Below are positions 7,850-11,360 of a stretch of 11,360 nucleotides of DNA, piece by piece. The notes under the pieces were generated by a model. It was not told the DNA's origin. It saw nothing but the letters and a program-made list of their open reading frames with translations, and did no database searches. The position numbers and the translations under genes are program-made. The stretch lies in assembly GCA_009703165.1 (NCBI GenBank), contig WLGP01000012.1, forward strand, positions 1 to 11,360, read 5' to 3'. The DNA comes from Actinomycetota bacterium. GTDB lineage: Bacteria > Actinomycetota > Actinomycetes > Nanopelagicales > Nanopelagicaceae. Position 1 is the stretch's first letter. The number at the start of each line of letters is the position of its first letter.

Positions 7850-9468
7850 TGCACACCTTCGGGATGAGTGACATCTGAAATTGCTTTGAGGGCATCTTTG
7901 ACTGTCAGCCATGGAGCTGGAGACATTACCTTTGCAACCTGAGGTGCAAATGCCGGCGATGAAAGGAGGACATCAACAGTTGCTCCATCTGCAACGACAT
8001 CGCCATCTGCGATGAAGACAACACGATCTGCAACTTCAGCAACTAACTCCACGTCGTGGGTTGCAATCAAGACGCACTTTCCAAGGTTGCGCGCGTACGA
8101 GACGAGCGTGTCAACGAGCATGGTTTTTGCCTGGTAATCCAATCCACGAGTGGGTTCATCCATGATCAATACCTCAGGTGCGCTACATAAGATGAGCGCT
8201 AGAACCAAGGAGAGTCGCTGCCCTTCGGAGAGGTCGCGTGGGTGGGCTTCGGGATTTACAGTCGGAGTTAAACGAGCGAGAAATGCGAGTGTGGATCCGG
8301 CCTCTAGTCCATTGTCACGATCACTTGCCGCGCACTCCTTCGCCACAGATGGATGGATCAATAAGTCACTGGGTTCTTGCGGAATGTAACCAATCTTCTT
8401 TAATCGATCGACTCCGTGGAGTTCAATTGGATTGTTACCAAGAACTCTGACGCTGCCACTATCTGATGAATGAAATCCGACAATCGATTTAAAGAGCGTG
8501 CTCTTGCCGGCGCCATTTCTTCCCATCACGGCGGTAATCTCCCCGGTCCTGAAGTCGAGAGTAATTTCACGCAAAGCGATCTTCTGTCCGTAGCGATGTG
8601 AAAGCTTATTTATCTCAACCACGTTCTCACCTGTCGAATCTGATGATTGCGCAACCAGGGGAGTGAAGTCACGGAGATGAGAAGTCATTCGTCGCACTTC
8701 GCGCACACTTGTGCCTACAGAATCAAGATTGAGGGCTCTAGCTAAATGGACAATCGGAGGAGCGATGGCTGAACGTTTGAGAATCTCTTCCGGAATATCG
8801 ATCTCTGCTTGGCCGTCTCTGGAAATCGAGATGATTCGATCGGCAAAGCCGATAACGCGCTCGAGCTTATGTTCTGAGATAACAACTGTGAGGCCAAGGT
8901 CGTGAACCAATCGATGCAGAATTGAGAGAACTTCTTCGGCGGCGATCGGATCCAGCGCCGACGTTGGTTCATCGAGGACGAGAACCTTCGGGTGCATCAC
9001 TAGTGCGCTACCGATTGCCACTCGCTGTTGTTCGCCACCGCTTAGTGTTGAGATAGATCGTTGGCGCAGATGGGTAAGAGAAAGCAAGTCGAGAATCTCC
9101 TCAACGCGCTTTCGCATGACATCTTGCGAAAAGTTAAGGGCTTCCATTCCGAAGACGAGTTCTTCTTCAACCGTATCTGTAACAAAACCGTGTGCGGGGT
9201 TCTGGCCAACAATTCCAATGATGTGGGCTAAACCGCCCGGCTTTGTCAGAGATGTAGAGATTCCATCTACTGATATATCCCCGGCAAGAATTCCGCCTGT
9301 GTGATGGGGAACTAGCCCGTTAATCAAACGCAGCAGTGAAGATTTACCTGAACCGGTTGCTCCGATGACAAGGACCATCTCACCTTCCTCGATAGTAAAG
9401 GAGAGATTGTCAAAGACGGTCCGCAGCGAATGCGGGTAGATCAACGAGACGTTGCTAAATGAGATCAT
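7846..9468 (-). CDS. ECF transporter ATPase, two fused ABC domains
   Basis: A 540-residue protein carrying both EcfA-type ATPase halves. First half: Walker A GATGSGKS at 36-43, Q-loop Q89, signature LSGGEQ at 142-147, Walker B ending DEP with E167, and switch H200. Second half: Walker A GRNGAGKS at 316-323, Q-loop Q364, signature LSEGQ at 413-417, Walker B with DEP at 437-439, and switch H471. The first domain has the canonical signature while the second has Glu in place of the usual Gly, so the two sites may hydrolyse ATP unequally. The fusion matches dedicated (group I) ECF importers of actinobacteria. The start codon abuts the EcfT stop (TAAATG) without a clear ribosome site, and the stop overlaps the S-component start, so translation is likely coupled along the operon. 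Confidence 0.93.
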   Translation of the reverse strand: MISFSNVSLIYPHSLRTVFDNLSFTIEEGEMVLVIGATGSGKSSLLRLINGLVPHHTGGILAGDISVDGISTSLTKPGGLAHIIGIVGQNPAHGFVTDTVEEELVFGMEALNFSQDVMRKRVEEILDLLSLTHLRQRSISTLSGGEQQRVAIGSALVMHPKVLVLDEPTSALDPIAAEEVLSILHRLVHDLGLTVVISEHKLERVIGFADRIISISRDGQAEIDIPEEILKRSAIAPPIVHLARALNLDSVGTSVREVRRMTSHLRDFTPLVAQSSDSTGENVVEINKLSHRYGQKIALREITLDFRTGEITAVMGRNGAGKSTLFKSIVGFHSSDSGSVRVLGNNPIELHGVDRLKKIGYIPQEPSDLLIHPSVAKECAASDRDNGLEAGSTLAFLARLTPTVNPEAHPRDLSEGQRLSLVLALILCSAPEVLIMDEPTRGLDYQAKTMLVDTLVSYARNLGKCVLIATHDVELVAEVADRVVFIADGDVVADGATVDVLLSSPAFAPQVAKVMSPAPWLTVKDALKAISDVTHPEGVQ

Positions 9469-10230
9469 TTAGAACGCGACCACTGCTAGCGGAATGAATG
9501 CAAGAGATGATGCGATCACAGTGAGGTCGTGGCGGAGCAACTTCTCACGTCGATAGCGAGAACGTTTACGCGAAAAGCCATAACCGCGAGAGTCCATCGC
9601 AGCTGCTAAATCTAGAGATCTCGCTAGCGACTCTTCTAGGAGAGGGAGAGCAACCCCTGCCCACCCTCGCCGTTCTATCCCGCGCATCCGTTGTGCGCTC
9701 TTGATACGTGATGCACTGGAGACTAATTGTGGAAGAACCGATGTCGCGATAACGAGGGCAACTCCAAATTCGTAGATAAAGATGGGCATCTGACGTAAGA
9801 GTCGATGTGGAGATGTCAGAGAGGTAGCAGCAGCGAATATGCAGATGAGCGTTGCAATGTGCACGCCTTCGCTTACTGCAAAGAACAAACGTTCCTGTGT
9901 GATCGCTCCACCGATTCGAATTCCTGCCATCCAATCAGGCAGATAGAGAATTGGTAGTTCAAAGAGGGTGTTTCCTGGAACTGGAACACCAATTGCGATG
10001 CCGATGAATGTGCGAATGGCGATGATTACTAATGCGATTTTGAGGGCAAACCAGAGCCCGCCAGACCATGGCGTCTTATCGATGGCGCTGCGATTTGCTG
10101 TAAAGACGATGAAGGAGATTCCAGCCACGACAGCCACGTTAAAGGCGATGTCATCGGCTAGGGATATGGCGATCGCAAGAACGATCGCACCTATCCACCA
10201 CGTCAATGGGTGGAATCTCTTCTTCATCAT
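9469..10230 (-). CDS. ECF transporter transmembrane coupling subunit EcfT
   Basis: A 253-residue membrane protein with about five hydrophobic segments: near 11-25, 30-44, 60-80, 122-138 and 235-252. Between the last two lie the two coupling-helix motifs diagnostic for EcfT: AQRMRG at 179-184 and AMDSRG at 211-216, both matching A-x-x-x-R-G. These Arg-Gly helices dock into grooves of the two ATPase halves and transmit ATP-driven toppling of the S component. The start is the first of two ATG codons, with AGG 6 bases upstream. It is 41 bases downstream of the secreted-protein gene and touches the ATPase gene without a gap, so it belongs to the same riboswitch-headed operon. Confidence 0.9.
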   Translation of the reverse strand: MMKKRFHPLTWWIGAIVLAIAISLADDIAFNVAVVAGISFIVFTANRSAIDKTPWSGGLWFALKIALVIIAIRTFIGIAIGVPVPGNTLFELPILYLPDWMAGIRIGGAITQERLFFAVSEGVHIATLICIFAAATSLTSPHRLLRQMPIFIYEFGVALVIATSVLPQLVSSASRIKSAQRMRGIERRGWAGVALPLLEESLARSLDLAAAMDSRGYGFSRKRSRYRREKLLRHDLTVIASSLAFIPLAVVAF

Positions 10231-10249
10231 CTACTACCTATGGATTCAT

Positions 10250-10282
10250 TTACTTTGAGGTTACTTTGAGGTTACTTTGAGG
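10250..10282 (-). repeat. Three exact tandem copies of CCTCAAAGTAA
   Basis: Exact 11-bp copies at 10250-10260, 10261-10271 and 10272-10282, read on the minus strand. The first transcribed copy supplies the stop codon of the secreted-protein gene. Because 11 is not a multiple of three, the three TAA triplets fall in three different frames, closing every frame before the EcfT ribosome site. Confidence 0.9.
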
Positions 10283-10808
10283 CTAGTTCTGTCGGAGTTG
10301 GGATCTCTACTCCGCACTCTTTACGCGGATAGCCGGCCAGGCCACAGATGAGTCCTGATTTATCTGCACGCACTCGTACAACTTTTCCTAGAACATCAAT
10401 GCCTTGCGCCTTCTTATCAATGACAATACAACGCTTAACTGTCTTCAGTGGCTTCTCACCAGTTGGAGAGAGGTAGGCAGCACCGAAATCAATGACAATA
10501 CCGATGCGCTTTTTACCGGCAACTGCGCGAGTCTTGCCGCAGAGTGTTTGGAAATCTGGAAGTACTGAAGGTGATGACGCATCTGGGACAGCATCACTTG
10601 AGAATGTGAAGGCCCAACCTTCAACTGCGCCATCTGAAATGTTTACTGTTGGGCCTGTCATGGCAGCCGTCCATGCAGTTGCTTTAGGTGCTGCTTGGAA
10701 GTAACCCCAATAGCGATAGCCCGAACCTGCAGCCGATGCTGAAGGTAAGGTTGAAAGCGTTGAGAGTGAGATGGCAACGGCGGCCAGTATTGCGAATTTC
10801 TTGTTCAT
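10272..10808 (-). CDS. Secreted SCO2322-family protein, first gene of the B12-riboswitch operon
   Basis: A 178-residue protein with a clear Sec signal peptide: MNKK, hydrophobic core to about residue 21, and probable cut after ASA at 24-26. The mature part opens with YRYWGYF (31-37), continues with DGAVEGWAF (59-67) and RIGIVIDFG (101-109), and ends with GLICGLAGYPRKECG (152-166). This order resembles the actinobacterial SCO2322 family, a set of exported proteins of unknown function often encoded beside ECF transporter genes. Four cysteines (90, 127, 155, 165) could make two disulfides. There is no lipobox, sortase signal or C-terminal membrane anchor. AGGAG at 10819-10823 is 10 bases before the ATG and can be masked by riboswitch RNA. 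A role in capturing or handling corrinoid outside the membrane is inference from regulation and position. Confidence 0.85.
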   Translation of the reverse strand: MNKKFAILAAVAISLSTLSTLPSASAAGSGYRYWGYFQAAPKATAWTAAMTGPTVNISDGAVEGWAFTFSSDAVPDASSPSVLPDFQTLCGKTRAVAGKKRIGIVIDFGAAYLSPTGEKPLKTVKRCIVIDKKAQGIDVLGKVVRVRADKSGLICGLAGYPRKECGVEIPTPTELASK

Positions 10809-10815
10809 TTATCTG

Positions 10816-10853
10816 GAGCTCCTCATCATGTGAGAGTCTCACAGGGGTAGCTC
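10816..10853 (-). promoter_or_regulatory. Candidate Shine-Dalgarno-sequestering hairpin (riboswitch expression platform)
   Basis: In the mRNA, GAGCUACC (10846-10853) can pair with GGAGCUC (10816-10822) with one bulged A, burying the AGGAG at 10819-10823. Inside lies a six-pair hairpin UGUGAG/CUCACA (within 10829-10843) that would bring the arms together. No U-run follows, so control of translation is more likely than termination. Confidence 0.55.
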
Positions 10854-10884
10854 GAAGAGATGCGATTGCACGCTTATCTTTGGA

Positions 10885-11007
10885 CTACGCCCCGCAAACC
10901 TCGGCGGGTGTTGGTCAATGCTCTTAGGTAGGTAATCCGACTACGAGCGAAGAACGCTCTCACGGTTGCGGGTCAGCGTCGGATTTGCACCGAACTTCCC
11001 CTACAAA
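10885..11007 (-). promoter_or_regulatory. Cobalamin riboswitch aptamer, compact type
   Basis: Read on the minus strand, the leader holds the ordered hallmarks of a cobalamin riboswitch: TAGGGGAAG, GGTGCAAATCC in a small stem (TCGG/CCGA), GCTGACCCGCAACCGT, a hairpin GAGCG-TTCTT-CGCTC (10945-10959), and the B12 box AGTCGGATTACCTACC (10927-10942). GTAGG at 11000-11004 can pair with CCTAC at 10928-10932 to close the core. Only about 20 bases separate the CGCAAC core from the B12 box, so the large peripheral arm of E. coli btuB-type aptamers is missing, as in the class II/variant group. A downstream loop can kiss the conserved CCCGCAA. It lies 76 bases upstream of the secreted-protein start and should turn the operon off when cobalamin is plentiful. 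Confidence 0.92.
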
Positions 11008-11042
11008 AGAACTGTTGGTTAGAACTGTTAGACAGGACTGTT
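11004..11042 (-). repeat. 13-bp tandem repeat, three copies, upstream of the riboswitch
   Basis: AACAGTCCTGTCT (11030-11042), AACAGTTCTAACC (11017-11029) and AACAGTTCTTTTG (11004-11016) share AACAGTYCT at exact 13-base spacing and end where the riboswitch core begins. They lie in the 66-base gap after the DUF3043 stop, where the operon promoter should be. I found no convincing -35/-10 pair there. Confidence 0.65.
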
Positions 11043-11072
11043 ATTAAGTTGTGTTCGTACCTTAACGTGTAG

Positions 11073-11360
11073 TTAGAACTTTTCGCCCACTGCCACGCCA
11101 GGCTTTGGCGCACGCATACGGCGCATCTGCGTTGAGCGTAGCCAGCCGTACATTCCCAAACCTTTGAGAGATTCTCCTGGGAAGCGAGAGGCAACTTCAC
11201 GCTTAATGCGCTTGGTGAGGAAGATTCCATCGACAACGGATGCCAAAAGGACTGCATACATCAGAGCAACTCCCATGACGGCTGCAACGGCAACGGGAAT
11301 CAATGAGATGACAAGAACGATTGCGATAATTGGCAAGAAGTACTCACCGATAGAACGGCG
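11073..11360 (-). CDS. DUF3043 family membrane protein, C-terminal part
   Basis: The frame is open to the last base, so the start lies outside the window. The visible 95 residues begin RRSIGEYFLPI, followed by two closely spaced hydrophobic segments, then the charged LTKRIKREVASRFP and the tail GLGMYGWLRSTQMRRMRAPKP. This RR-x-x-GE-x-FLP plus WLRSxQxRRxRxPKP pattern is characteristic of the actinobacterial DUF3043 family, small membrane proteins of unknown function. A shorter frame starting at a TTG (11336) is not needed because family similarity continues upstream of it. The gene is co-oriented with the ECF operon but separated from it by the riboswitch leader. Confidence 0.85.
   Translation of the reverse strand, partial: RRSIGEYFLPIIAIVLVISLIPVAVAAVMGVALMYAVLLASVVDGIFLTKRIKREVASRFPGESLKGLGMYGWLRSTQMRRMRAPKPGVAVGEKF

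Noticed and set aside
7850-7912. N-terminal extension of the S component from an upstream start at 7912
   Set aside because: The added 21 residues are charged and Cys/Arg-rich, lie inside the ATPase gene, and the ATGA overlap at 7846-7849 has a good ribosome site.
7846-9468. Cobalt or nickel ECF transporter (CbiMNQO type)
   Set aside because: The S component lacks the N-terminal MHI metal-binding start, there is no CbiN-like small protein, and the ATPase is a two-domain fusion rather than a single CbiO.
10250-10282. Short CRISPR-like array
   Set aside because: The three 11-mers are contiguous with no spacers, and there are no cas genes.
1-11360. Mobile element, phage or defence island
   Set aside because: No transposase, integrase, terminal inverted repeats, restriction or toxin gene was found; all genes are housekeeping or transport in familiar actinobacterial families.

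Overview
The window looks like chromosomal DNA from a compact, moderate-G+C actinobacterium. Gene order and protein families are actinobacterial: pepA - lpdA - E2 - TIGR01777 epimerase, gcvT divergent from pepA, a DUF3043 membrane protein and an SCO2322-type secreted protein. Base composition is near half G+C by eye, low for the phylum. Genes are packed tightly and both convergent pairs overlap at their stops. This fits streamlined freshwater lineages such as acI/Nanopelagicales, but that assignment is inference; no rRNA or marker gene is present.

Left part (1-5954): the tail of a flavin oxidoreductase on + runs into a minus-strand group read right to left: pepA (leucyl aminopeptidase), lpdA (E3), sucB/dlaT-type E2 with two lipoyl domains, and a TIGR01777 epimerase. 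lpdA, E2 and the epimerase are 13 and 5 bases apart and probably one transcript. They supply the E3 and E2 subunits of a 2-oxoacid dehydrogenase complex. A 68-base spacer with interlocked inverted repeats separates pepA from gcvT.

Middle (5955-7043): gcvT on +, the glycine-cleavage T protein, perhaps translated from a leaderless mRNA. Its stop overlaps the stop of the converging ECF S-component gene.

Right part (7040-11360): the most interesting region. A minus-strand operon begins with a compact cobalamin riboswitch (B12 box, conserved CGCAAC core, a possible kissing loop and a Shine-Dalgarno-sequestering hairpin). It continues with a secreted SCO2322-like protein, an EcfT membrane protein, a fused double ATPase and a dedicated S component. 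The parts together predict a B12-repressed, energy-coupling-factor importer of cobalamin or a corrinoid precursor, with a small exported protein of unknown function as its first gene. A three-copy 13-bp tandem repeat lies directly upstream of the riboswitch. A three-copy 11-bp repeat at the end of the exported-protein gene puts a TAA in every reading frame. The window closes in the 3' part of a DUF3043 gene. No tRNA, rRNA, insertion sequence, phage gene or CRISPR array was seen.
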